Assembly: GCF_002858935.1 (NCBI RefSeq)
Contig: NZ_PJRT01000010.1
Location: 169,632-233,631 of the forward strand
DNA from: Pantoea endophytica
GTDB taxonomy: Bacteria > Pseudomonadota > Gammaproteobacteria > Enterobacterales > Enterobacteriaceae
Length of the DNA: 64,000 bases
Reading direction: 5' to 3'
Program-made: the position numbers and the translations under genes
In this document: positions 37,842-47,962 of the stretch, in pieces
How positions within the stretch are numbered: the stretch's first letter is position 1
How the letters are laid out: every line of letters begins with the position of its first letter
Notes under the pieces: model-generated
What the model was told of the DNA's origin: nothing
Databases searched by the model: none
What the model saw: only the letters and a program-made list of their open reading frames with translations

Positions 37842-38254
37842 TCGCCGAAGCCATCCAGGCCAGCAACAATCTGATTAAAGCCGTCCCGCTGCTGGGCGGA
37901 AGTAACGCGAAAGCTGATTATGAGCAGGCGTTAGAACTGGTGGAGTATCTGATTGAACATCAACCTGATCATCCGCTGATTGAAATGCTCACCGATAAAG
38001 TGGCGAAATATGAAGATAGTGCGCCGGAGTTTGCCGCGTTCAACGCGCGTGTCACTGCATTACCTGGCGGTGTCGCGTTAATGCGGGTGTTGATGGATCA
38101 ACATAATCTCAACCAGTCATCCTTCGTGAATGAAATTGGTCAGCGTTCTTATGTAAACCGAATTTTGAAAGGAGAACGTTCGTTGACAGACAAACACAAA
38201 GCCGCGCTGGCTAAACGTTTTAACCTGCCTTTCGAAGCGTTTCGCGAAGATTAA
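37838..38254 (+). CDS. higA: HigA-type antitoxin, XRE family
   Basis: A 138-residue antitoxin. The N-terminal half contains QALELVEYLIEHQPDHPLIEML and YEDSAPEFAAFNARVTALPGG, as in E. coli HigA. The C-terminal helix-turn-helix is around LNQSSFVNEIGQRSYVNRILKGERSLT. It neutralises HigB and binds its own promoter. The start at 37838 has GGAGA seven bases upstream and overlaps the toxin stop; a longer frame starting at 37808 would overlap the toxin more. A terminator follows. Confidence 0.88.
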   Translation: MIAEAIQASNNLIKAVPLLGGSNAKADYEQALELVEYLIEHQPDHPLIEMLTDKVAKYEDSAPEFAAFNARVTALPGGVALMRVLMDQHNLNQSSFVNEIGQRSYVNRILKGERSLTDKHKAALAKRFNLPFEAFRED

Positions 38255-38261
38255 AAGAGGA

Positions 38262-38293
38262 AGCCGCAGCAGAGAAATCCGCTGCGGCTTTTT
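38262..38293 (+). terminator. Terminator of higBA
   Basis: Perfect stem AGCCGCAGC / GCTGCGGCT, ten-base loop, followed by TTTT, directly before the convergent katG stop. Confidence 0.8.
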
Positions 38294-38297
38294 AAGC

Positions 38298-40607
<2,310 letters not shown>

Positions 40608-40638
40608 TCAAGCGCAGCGCGTGAAGTGGCGCACATTA

Positions 40639-40974
40639 TCAGCTGCCGCGATAAGTCGACCACGACCACGGCGAGATGAGAAACGGCAGATGATAATGGC
40701 TGCCTGTGGCGCCAATCACGAAATCAATCTGCGCACTCACGTAGAGCGCATCGCGCCCTTCGGCAGCAAAGTAGTCGCCAATTTCCGCCGTCAAACGGTA
40801 ATGACCTGGCGCCAGCGGTTCGGGCGTCAGGTCTTTAATGCGTCCGTCGCTGTCGGTATTGCCTTCCACCAGCGGCAGCCAGCCTTCCGGGCTATTTTGC
40901 TCGAGCGAAACCGCCACGCCAATCGCCGGTTTGCCCAGCGCGGTATCGAGAATATGCGTCGTAATGGTGCTCAT
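40639..40974 (-). CDS. uraH: 5-hydroxyisourate hydrolase (transthyretin-like)
   Basis: A 111-residue enzyme that opens 5-hydroxyisourate to OHCU, the second step of urate breakdown. It has the signature N-terminus THILDTALGKPA and the C-terminal tetrapeptide YRGS that defines the family; catalytic His residues lie near each end (THILD, GSHYHLPF). No signal peptide, so cytoplasmic. The ATG overlaps the uraD stop by four bases. Last gene of the ABC-hpxJ-hpxK-uraD-uraH operon. Confidence 0.94.
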   Translation of the reverse strand: MSTITTHILDTALGKPAIGVAVSLEQNSPEGWLPLVEGNTDSDGRIKDLTPEPLAPGHYRLTAEIGDYFAAEGRDALYVSAQIDFVIGATGSHYHLPFLISPWSWSTYRGS

Positions 40975-41465
40975 GTGATGCTCTCCTTTAGCCGCAACAG
41001 GGTAATTTCACGCAGCTGCGCCAGCGCTTCACGCTGTTCACTCGCTGCATCATTGTTAAGCCGACGCTGCAATTCTGCCAGCATCTCTTCGCCGCTGCGC
41101 CCCTTGGCACGAATCAGAAACACCCGGCCAAAGCGCTGCTCATAGGTTTGATTGCCCGCCAGCATCGCCAATTGCAACGCGCCGTCCGCCTGCTGCATCG
41201 CCGACTGCTCACTGCGCGACAGCGTGGCCTCTTTGTCCGCGCCCGCCACGTTGTCGCCAATGCGTGGATGGGCACTCAGCGCCTGCTCAAGATCAGCGGC
41301 TTGCCACAACTGCGCCAAACGATCGGCTTCGGCCTGTAAAGCCGCAACGTCGGCAAAAGGTCGCGCCGCCACCAGCGCCTGCTGCCAGGCGGGAATCGCC
41401 AAGCAGTGCGCAATCGCCGCCTGCGCAGCTTGAGGTGAAAGCTGATTAAAGTTGACCAAATCCAT
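40971..41465 (-). CDS. uraD: OHCU decarboxylase
   Basis: A 164-residue enzyme that decarboxylates 2-oxo-4-hydroxy-4-carboxy-5-ureidoimidazoline to S-allantoin. The family motif AHPRIGDN carries the catalytic His, and the C-terminal helical part includes EQRFGRVFLIRAKGRSGEEML. It lies two bases after hpxK and overlaps uraH, so the four genes are tightly coupled. Confidence 0.93.
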   Translation of the reverse strand: MDLVNFNQLSPQAAQAAIAHCLAIPAWQQALVAARPFADVAALQAEADRLAQLWQAADLEQALSAHPRIGDNVAGADKEATLSRSEQSAMQQADGALQLAMLAGNQTYEQRFGRVFLIRAKGRSGEEMLAELQRRLNNDAASEQREALAQLREITLLRLKESIT

Positions 41466-41467
41466 CT

Positions 41468-42733
41468 TTATTCCTTAGCGCGCGCAATATCGCAAACCGC
41501 TTGCAGATACGCCTGCACGCCCAGCGCCACATCAGCGGTTTGTACCGATTCCGCCGGATGATGGCTGATGCCGCGATGGTTGCGCACAAACAGCATGCCC
41601 ACCGGCCAGCGCTCGGCGATAGCAATTGCATCATGTCCCGCGCCGCTCGGCAGCGACAGGCTGCGCCCTTGCACGGTTTCTACCGCGTGGCTCAGCGCCT
41701 GCTGCAACCGCGCATCACAGGCGGTAGCGGCAATGTGGTAATACTCGTTGGCGCTGAAGGTTAAGCCGCGACGCAGCGCAATCGCCTGCGCCTGGGTGAG
41801 CAGCGTGGAGAGTAAACGCTCCAGCGGCTCATCCTGCGGACCGCGCACGTCGAGCGACAGCTGAACTTCACCGGGGATCACGTTGACCGCGCCCGGCAAG
41901 CAGCTCAGCGTGCCGACGGTCGCCACCAGCTGCGGATCGTGCTCTTGCGTGGTGTGCTCAATAAACACCATCCATTCAGCGGCAGCGGCCAGCGCATCTT
42001 TGCGATGCGTCATCGGCACAGTGCCCGCGTGACCCGCTTCACCGATAAAACTGCAGTTCAGACGACGCGCGCCGTTGATCGCCGTGACCACGCCAAGCGC
42101 CAAATCTTCCTGCTCAAGACACGGACCTTGCTCGATATGCAGTTCCAGATAGGCGGCGATGTCATTGACCTGACGCGCCGCGTCGTGAATCTTCGCCGCA
42201 TCGAAACCGACATCCTGCATCGCTTCCGCCACGGTGATGCCGTTGCCATCCGGGTGCGTCACCCAGCTTTCCGGCCAGCTGCCGGTAATACCACGGCTGC
42301 CGAGCAGCGTAATGCCGAAGCGCGTGCCCTCTTCGTCGCCGAAGCCGACAATCTCAATCGCCAGCGGCAAACGCTGCTGCCGATCGTGCAGCCACTGCAC
42401 GGTTTCAATGGCGCTTAACACGCCGAGCATGCCGTCGTAGCGACCGGCATTGCGCACCGTATCCAGGTGCGAACCGAGCAGCAGCGCCTGCGCGCCCGCC
42501 TGCGCCGCTTCGTAGCGACCGCAAATGTTGCCCACCGCGTCCTGCCACGTCGTCATGCCCGCAGCCTGCATCCATTCGCCAACGCGCGCGTTGGCACGCA
42601 GCTGCTCCGGCGACAGATAAACGCGCGTCAGGCCATCTTCGCTTTCGCTGATCTCAGCCAGCGCATCACAGCGCGCCATGACGCGAGCGGCGGCGATCTG
42701 CGCCTCGCTGGCGGTCATCAGGCTTTTATTCAT
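41468..42733 (-). CDS. hpxK: Allantoate amidohydrolase
   Basis: M20-family metal-dependent amidase (421 aa) that removes ammonia and carbon dioxide from allantoate to give ureidoglycine. Metal ligands are in LLLGSHLDTVRNAGRYDG and IVGFGDEEGTRFG, with the C-terminal His in LPSGAGHDAIAIAE. The start at MNKSLMTASEAQ overlaps the hpxJ stop by ATGA; an upstream in-frame start adds 37 residues from inside hpxJ. It could equally be named allC-like; operon context supports hpxK. Confidence 0.88.
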   Translation of the reverse strand: MNKSLMTASEAQIAAARVMARCDALAEISESEDGLTRVYLSPEQLRANARVGEWMQAAGMTTWQDAVGNICGRYEAAQAGAQALLLGSHLDTVRNAGRYDGMLGVLSAIETVQWLHDRQQRLPLAIEIVGFGDEEGTRFGITLLGSRGITGSWPESWVTHPDGNGITVAEAMQDVGFDAAKIHDAARQVNDIAAYLELHIEQGPCLEQEDLALGVVTAINGARRLNCSFIGEAGHAGTVPMTHRKDALAAAAEWMVFIEHTTQEHDPQLVATVGTLSCLPGAVNVIPGEVQLSLDVRGPQDEPLERLLSTLLTQAQAIALRRGLTFSANEYYHIAATACDARLQQALSHAVETVQGRSLSLPSGAGHDAIAIAERWPVGMLFVRNHRGISHHPAESVQTADVALGVQAYLQAVCDIARAKE

Positions 42734-43965
42734 GCGCGGCTCCCGTAAAGATCCCACGCCGCCTGCATCCCCGCGCCTTGCGTGGTGCGGAAGCCAACAT
42801 GATTCAGCACCGCTTCCAGCGCGCTCAGGGTTTGCATCACGCAATCTTTACGCGCGTTGTAGCCCATGGTTCCGATGCGCCACACTTTGCCGTGCAGCGG
42901 ACCAAACGAAGTGCCGATTTCGATACCGAAATCTTCCAGCACCAGCTTGCGCACCTGATCGCCATTCACGCCCTGCGGGATCACCACGCCGAGCACGTTA
43001 TTCATTTTGTGTTTTAAATCGCCAAAGGTTTCGAGGCCCATGCCCTGAATGCCATTCAGCAGCGCATCGCCGTGCAGCTTGTGGCGCGCGATGCCGTTAT
43101 CTAACCCCTCTTCCATTATCAGACGCGCACATTCACGCGCGCCAAACAGCGCGGTGGTGGCTTCGGTGTGGTGATTGAGGCGCTCCGGGCCCCAGTAATC
43201 CATGATCATGCCGAGATCGAAATAGTTGGAGTAGATCATCTCGTCGTCGCCATCCTGATGATCGGCGGTGCGGATGCCCTCTTCCACGCACTTGCGCTTG
43301 CGGATCACCGCTTCCATCTGCGGGCTCAGCGTGATTGGCGACGTACCGGATGGACCGCCAAGGCACTTCTGCATCCCGGCTGAGACCGCATCCAGGCCCC
43401 ACGCATCGGTTTCCAGCGCGTTACCGCCGAGCGACGCGGTGGCATCGGTGTAGAACAGCACGCCATATTTCTGGCAAATCGCGCCCAGCGCTTCCAGCGG
43501 CTGCAGCATGGTGGTGGACGTATCGCCCTGCACCGTCAGCAGCAGGCGCGGCTGCACTTTTTTGATCGCGTCTTCGATCTGATCCGGCGTAAACACTTCA
43601 CCCCACGGCACTTCAATGGTGTGCACTTCCGCGCGGCAGCGGCGGGCAATTTCACACAGCAGATGACCGAAACGGCCAAACACCGGCACCAGCACTTTGT
43701 CGCCCGGACGGATCGCCGACAGCAGGATCGCTTCGATACCGGCGCGTGACGTGCCGTCGATCAGCATCGTCCAGCGGTTTTCAGTGCGGAATACGCCACG
43801 GTACAGCGCCATCACTTCGTTCATGTAGTGCGTCATCGCCGGATCGTACTGGCCGATCAGCTGGCTCGACATGGCGCGCAGCACGCGCGGATCGGCATTG
43901 ATCGGGCCCGGTCCCATCAACAGACGCTGTGGCGGATTGATTTGCGAAAATTGGCTGATATCCAT
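42730..43965 (-). CDS. hpxJ: Ureidoglycine aminotransferase (PucG/HpxJ type)
   Basis: PLP-dependent class V aminotransferase (411 aa) of the serine/alanine-glyoxylate type. It contains LLMGPGPINADPRVLRAMS, LLTVQGDTSTTM and the PLP-lysine region SAGMQKCLGGPSG. The family transfers the amino group of ureidoglycine to glyoxylate or another keto acid, yielding oxalurate. It lies between the ABC importer (22 bp) and hpxK (overlap), so it belongs to one operon. Substrate is inferred from context. Confidence 0.86.
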   Translation of the reverse strand: MDISQFSQINPPQRLLMGPGPINADPRVLRAMSSQLIGQYDPAMTHYMNEVMALYRGVFRTENRWTMLIDGTSRAGIEAILLSAIRPGDKVLVPVFGRFGHLLCEIARRCRAEVHTIEVPWGEVFTPDQIEDAIKKVQPRLLLTVQGDTSTTMLQPLEALGAICQKYGVLFYTDATASLGGNALETDAWGLDAVSAGMQKCLGGPSGTSPITLSPQMEAVIRKRKCVEEGIRTADHQDGDDEMIYSNYFDLGMIMDYWGPERLNHHTEATTALFGARECARLIMEEGLDNGIARHKLHGDALLNGIQGMGLETFGDLKHKMNNVLGVVIPQGVNGDQVRKLVLEDFGIEIGTSFGPLHGKVWRIGTMGYNARKDCVMQTLSALEAVLNHVGFRTTQGAGMQAAWDLYGSRA

Positions 43966-43986
43966 GTTGTATTCCTTAAAGAAAGC

Positions 43987-44718
43987 TTAGAGGCGCACGG
44001 TAGAGATAAACTGCTTCAGCTCCGCGGTTTGCGGATTGGCGAACAGCGTTTTGCTGTCGCCCTGCTCCCAGACGCGCCCCTGATGCATAAAGACCACGCG
44101 ATCGCCCACGTCGCGGGCGAAGTTCATTTCATGGGTGACAAGAATCAACGTCATGCCTTCGGCGGCCAGCTGCTCCAGCACTTTCAGCACTTCGCCCACC
44201 AGCTCGGGATCGAGCGCGGAGGTGATCTCATCACAGAGTAAAACTTTGGGCTGCATCGCCAGCGCACGGGCAATCGCCACGCGCTGCTGCTGACCGCCCG
44301 ACAAATTGGCCGGATAGTAATTGATGCGCTCACCGAGGCCGACTTTCTCCAGCATCTGCGTTGCCAGCGCACGGCATTCGGCTTCACTTTTCTTCAGCAC
44401 ACGGCGCGGCGCCAGCATCACGTTTTCCAGCGCCGTCATGTGCGGGAACAGATTGAAGTTCTGGAACACCATGCCGACCGAACGGCTAATTTCACGCGCC
44501 TGCGATTCGCGGTCGGTAATTGTCATACCGCCGAGTTTGATGCTGCCTTCCTGATAACCTTCCAGCCCGTTCATGCAGCGCAGCAGGGTACTTTTACCCG
44601 ATCCGCTGCGGCCGATAATCGAGATCACTTCACCGTGATCGACATCGAGATCGACACCTTTCAAGACGTGGTTATCGCCGTAGTACTTCTGTACCTGATT
44701 AATGGTGATGAGCGGCAT
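43987..44718 (-). CDS. Polar amino acid-type ABC importer ATPase
   Basis: A 243-residue GlnQ-like ATPase. Walker A is GRSGSGKST near residues 36-44, the signature is LSGGQQQRV and Walker B is LLCDEITSALDPE. It powers the two permeases and the binding protein encoded upstream. It is 22 bp before hpxJ in the same operon, which suggests uptake of a purine breakdown product (for example allantoin, allantoate or oxalurate) instead of an ordinary amino acid. Substrate is an inference. Confidence 0.88.
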   Translation of the reverse strand: MPLITINQVQKYYGDNHVLKGVDLDVDHGEVISIIGRSGSGKSTLLRCMNGLEGYQEGSIKLGGMTITDRESQAREISRSVGMVFQNFNLFPHMTALENVMLAPRRVLKKSEAECRALATQMLEKVGLGERINYYPANLSGGQQQRVAIARALAMQPKVLLCDEITSALDPELVGEVLKVLEQLAAEGMTLILVTHEMNFARDVGDRVVFMHQGRVWEQGDSKTLFANPQTAELKQFISTVRL

Positions 44719-45358
44719 TGAATTTTTTCTCCAGGTACTGGCTGTAACGCGACAGCGGATAACACATCAGGAAGTAACCGAGCGCTACCAGGCCAAACAC
44801 CTTGAACGGCTCATACGTCACGTTATTCAAAATGGTGCCGGCTTTGGTCAGCTCGACGAAACCGATAATCGAGGCCAGCGCGGTGCCTTTAATCACCTGC
44901 ACGGCAAACCCAACCGTAGGCGCGATGGCAATGCGAATCGCCTGCGGCGCGACCACGCGAAACAGCGTTTGACCAAAGGTCAGGCCGAGACAGCGCGACG
45001 CTTCCCACTGCCCTTTTGGCAGGGCGCGAATACTGCCGTACCAGATATCCACCAGAAACGCGCTGGTGTAGAGCGTTAAGGCCAGCGAGGCGGCGGTCCA
45101 GGGCGCGACATCGATGCCGAACAAGCCGACGCCGAAGAAGGCGAGGAACAGCTGCATCAGCAGCGGCGTGCCCTGAAACAGCTCGGTGTAGGCGCGCACC
45201 AGGCGCATCGGCCATTTACGTTTCAGCAGGCGCATAAACAGCAGCGGCAAGGTCACCAGCGTGCCGCCAAAAAACGCCACCAGCGAAAGTAAAATTGTCC
45301 AGCGCGCTGCCAGCAGCAGGTTGCGCAGGATGTCCCAGTCGGTAAATTGCGTCATCAT
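44699..45358 (-). CDS. ABC importer permease 2 (HisM/GlnP type)
   Basis: A 219-residue inner-membrane permease with about five hydrophobic segments. It has the family motif YTELFQGTPLLMQLFL and the coupling loop ALPKGQWEASRCLGLTFGQTLFRVVAPQA. The ATG at 45356-45358 overlaps the preceding permease stop (ATGA), and the 3' end overlaps the ATPase start by 20 bp. It probably forms a heterodimer with the upstream permease. Confidence 0.87.
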   Translation of the reverse strand: MMTQFTDWDILRNLLLAARWTILLSLVAFFGGTLVTLPLLFMRLLKRKWPMRLVRAYTELFQGTPLLMQLFLAFFGVGLFGIDVAPWTAASLALTLYTSAFLVDIWYGSIRALPKGQWEASRCLGLTFGQTLFRVVAPQAIRIAIAPTVGFAVQVIKGTALASIIGFVELTKAGTILNNVTYEPFKVFGLVALGYFLMCYPLSRYSQYLEKKFNAAHHH

Positions 45359-46020
45359 GCCGGCTGCGCTCCCAACCATTTACGTCCCAGCGCCAGCAGC
45401 AGTTGGCGCATGGCAATCGACAACGCCAGATAGATCAGCGTGGTCACGAAATAGACTTCAAAACTCAAAAAGGTGCGCGACTGAATCAGGTTGGCGGCGA
45501 AGGTCAACTCTTCGTACGACACCTGCGACACCACCGACGAGCCGAGCATCACAATGATGCATTGGCTGACCAGCGCCGGATAAATACGCTGCAGTGACGG
45601 CGGCAGCACCACGCGGATAAAAGTTTGCGTGCGGGTCAATCCCAGCACGCGCCCCGCTTCCCACTGCCCGCGCGGCGTCACCTGAATGCCGGCGCGAATA
45701 ATTTCGGTGCTGTACGCGCCAAGGTTAATCAACATCGCCAGCAGCGCGGCTTCACCCGCCGTCAGTTTCAGACCCAGATTGGGCAACCCAAAGACGATGA
45801 AAAACAGCTGGACCACAAACGGCGTATTACGAATCAGCTCGACGTACAGGCCCCAGATGCGGCTCGCCCAGCTCGGTTTGCCGCTGCGCAGCGCCGCGCC
45901 GAGAATACCGAGGCTGACACCGCCCACGGTGGCGAGCACGGTGATCTGAATCGTGACCCACAGTCCGGCCAGCAACTCTGGCCAGTGCGGCCAGAGATCG
46001 GCGAAGTTAAGTTGCGCCAT
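45355..46020 (-). CDS. ABC importer permease 1 (HisQ/GlnP type)
   Basis: A 221-residue inner-membrane permease. The N-terminal amphipathic start MAQLNFADLWPHWPELLAG is followed by membrane segments, the motif YVELIRNTPFVVQLFFIVFG and the coupling loop TPRGQWEAGRVLGLTRTQTFIRVVLPPS. It lies three bases after the binding-protein stop. It pairs with the next permease. Confidence 0.88.
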   Translation of the reverse strand: MAQLNFADLWPHWPELLAGLWVTIQITVLATVGGVSLGILGAALRSGKPSWASRIWGLYVELIRNTPFVVQLFFIVFGLPNLGLKLTAGEAALLAMLINLGAYSTEIIRAGIQVTPRGQWEAGRVLGLTRTQTFIRVVLPPSLQRIYPALVSQCIIVMLGSSVVSQVSYEELTFAANLIQSRTFLSFEVYFVTTLIYLALSIAMRQLLLALGRKWLGAQPA

Positions 46021-46023
46021 ACT

Positions 46024-46809
46024 TTATGCGCCGAGGTTCGCTGGCAGCGGCGCTTTCAGCCACTCTTCCGACAGCTTGTTCAGCGTGCCGTCTTTGATTC
46101 CCTGCTCAATCAGCGCATTCACTTTCTCTTTCAGCGCTGGCTCATCTTTTTTCAGGCCGATGTAGCACGGTGAATCTTTCAGCATAAACTGGGCAACCGG
46201 CGCTTTTTCGGCGTTCTGGCGCGCAATCGCCGCCACTACCAGGTTGCCCGTCGCAACGTACTGCACTTGTCCGGAAAGGTAGGCCGACAGCGTGGTGTTG
46301 TTATCTTCATAACGCTTCACCTGCGCCTCTTTCGGGGCGATATCGCTTAACACCATATCTTCCACTGCACCGCGCGTGACGCCGATCGATTTGCCGCTCA
46401 GCGCTGCCGCATCTTTCAGCGTTTCGCCTTTCGGACCAAATACGCCGAGGAAGAACGGCGCGTAAGCGCGGGTGAAATCGATCACTTTTTCACGCTCGGC
46501 GTTTTTACCCATACTGGAGATCACCAGATCGACTTTATCGGTCTGCAGATACGGCACGCGGTTGGCACTGGAAACGGGCACCAGCTGCAACTTCAGTTTC
46601 ATCTGTTTGGCGAGATACTTCGCCATGTCGATATCGTAGCCCTGCGGTTGCAGGTCTGTACCTACAGAACCGAACGGCGGGAAGTCCTGCGGAACCGCTA
46701 CGCGGATCACGCCGCGCTTTTGGATATCCTGCAGCTGATCGGCCATCGCACTCCCGATCTGCGCCATCAGCAATGCCGCGCCCGCTACCGCTAATAATAC
46801 TTTTTTCAT
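46024..46809 (-). CDS. ABC importer periplasmic binding protein (SBP family 3)
   Basis: A 261-residue secreted solute-binding protein. The signal peptide is MKKVLLAVAGAALLMAQIG to about SAMA; the mature part has the family 3 pattern GVIRVAVPQDFPPFGSVG, VDLVISSMGKNAEREKVIDF and GKSIGVTRGAVED. The start at 46809 places the signal peptide at the N-terminus; an upstream in-frame start adds ten residues. First gene of the operon that continues through the permeases and ATPase into hpxJ-hpxK-uraD-uraH. Confidence 0.88.
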   Translation of the reverse strand: MKKVLLAVAGAALLMAQIGSAMADQLQDIQKRGVIRVAVPQDFPPFGSVGTDLQPQGYDIDMAKYLAKQMKLKLQLVPVSSANRVPYLQTDKVDLVISSMGKNAEREKVIDFTRAYAPFFLGVFGPKGETLKDAAALSGKSIGVTRGAVEDMVLSDIAPKEAQVKRYEDNNTTLSAYLSGQVQYVATGNLVVAAIARQNAEKAPVAQFMLKDSPCYIGLKKDEPALKEKVNALIEQGIKDGTLNKLSEEWLKAPLPANLGA

Positions 46810-46829
46810 TATGCACCCCGGTGAGTTTA

Positions 46830-46842
46830 CGTGAAACAAAAG
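46830..46842. promoter_or_regulatory. Candidate HpxU site before the ABC operon
   Basis: On the minus strand, CTTTTGTTTCACG; a similar CTTTCGTTTCATC occurs at 47856-47868 between hpxU and hpxW. It is part of a small dyad GTTT-ACGTG-AAAC. Assignment to HpxU is a guess based on the shared motif. Confidence 0.3.
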
Positions 46843-46933
46843 ATTCTTGATGAATCATTCTGCAACTAATGTGCCAACCGCAGTGCCGGGAGAAGAAAGG
46901 GGAAAAAACGGGGATTTACCGCGTTGAAGGCAG

Positions 46934-46956
46934 CAAAAACGGGCATCGCGCCCGTT
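46934..46956 (-). terminator. Terminator of hpxU
   Basis: Stem AACGGGC / GCCCGTT with a five-base loop, followed on the minus strand by a five-base T run, 45 bp after the hpxU stop. Confidence 0.7.
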
Positions 46957-47001
46957 GGAATTAACGATCAAAATTAGTGCAATGCACCATAATGGCGCCC
47001 G

Positions 47002-47841
47002 TTAACGGTGTTCCAGCTCGTCGAGATGCTGATAAAGATCGGCAATTTGATGGATGCGCTGACGGCCCTGCGACAACATTTCATGCAGCAACGCATTCGC
47101 CAGCAGGTTAATCAGACTCATGGCGGAGGCGTAGCTATCAAAAGCGGAAACGCTGTCGAGCGGCGCGCAAAGCTGCCAGCGCGCCAGCGTGATAATGCCC
47201 TGCGCCTGCGGCTCACACAGCGCCAGCACCGGAATGTTGCTCTGCTGCAGCTGCTGCATCAGCGGGCGAATGATGCGTGGACGGCGGCGAAACGCCATCA
47301 CCACCACGATATCGTCGGGCGTGATATCCACCAGCTCTTCGCCCAACGTCTGGCCCGGCTGCGGCAGCACATGCACCTGCGGACGCGCCTGCATCAGTTG
47401 CTGACGCAGGTGCAGCGCCACCGGATAGGCGTTACGCATGCCGATGATAAATACCCGTTTTGCCGCGCCCAGCGCGCTAATCACCTCGCCAAACTGCTGT
47501 GGATCGATGCTGTTGACCCACTGCGTCAGGTTGGCCATCTCCTGCTTATAGTGGCGCGACAGCAAGGTGTTGCCCTGCACCGCATCGCGGTTGTCGGTGA
47601 GCGGCATGCCGCTCTGGCGCAGGATGCGCAGCTCGTCGCGCATGTCCTTATATTTCTCGTAACCGAGACGCTTGAATAAACGGCTGACCGTGGCCTTCGA
47701 CACACCGCTCAGCCGCGCCAGCTCGGCGCTGTTATAGCTGATCAGGTCATCAAAATGGTCAAACACGAAGTCGGCAATGCGCTGCTCCTGCGGCGACAGT
47801 TGCGGATAGTGACTACGAAGGCGTTCATCAAGTTGTTTCAT
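47002..47841 (-). CDS. hpxU: RpiR/MurR-family transcriptional regulator
   Basis: A 279-residue regulator with an N-terminal helix-turn-helix (ELARLSGVSKATVSRLFKRLGY, about residues 38-60) and a C-terminal SIS domain that would sense a phosphorylated or small ligand (RVFIIGMRNAYPVALHLRQQL). It is divergent from hpxW and next to the ABC operon, so it probably controls both. Two adjacent ATGs exist; the second fits the AGGA spacing. The name hpxU follows the Klebsiella hpx gene order as I recall it. Confidence 0.8.
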   Translation of the reverse strand: MKQLDERLRSHYPQLSPQEQRIADFVFDHFDDLISYNSAELARLSGVSKATVSRLFKRLGYEKYKDMRDELRILRQSGMPLTDNRDAVQGNTLLSRHYKQEMANLTQWVNSIDPQQFGEVISALGAAKRVFIIGMRNAYPVALHLRQQLMQARPQVHVLPQPGQTLGEELVDITPDDIVVVMAFRRRPRIIRPLMQQLQQSNIPVLALCEPQAQGIITLARWQLCAPLDSVSAFDSYASAMSLINLLANALLHEMLSQGRQRIHQIADLYQHLDELEHR

Positions 47842-47855
47842 CATCGGTCCTGTAA

Positions 47856-47868
47856 CTTTCGTTTCATC
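47856..47868. promoter_or_regulatory. Candidate HpxU site between hpxU and hpxW
   Basis: CTTTCGTTTCATC, similar to the motif before the ABC operon at 46830-46842. Located in the divergent promoter region. Confidence 0.3.
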
Positions 47869-47962
47869 ACAAGCTAGCATAAATCGATCCAGATTGATGT
47901 CCGTTCAAAACTGGAACAGCTCTTGCTTCCCATTAACCACGTACCCAGAAAAAGAGTTCTTT

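Noticed and set aside
47894..47962. Longer hpxW start (MMSVQNWNSSC...)
   Set aside because: It adds 23 residues unlike the family; the ATG at 47963 gives the expected length.
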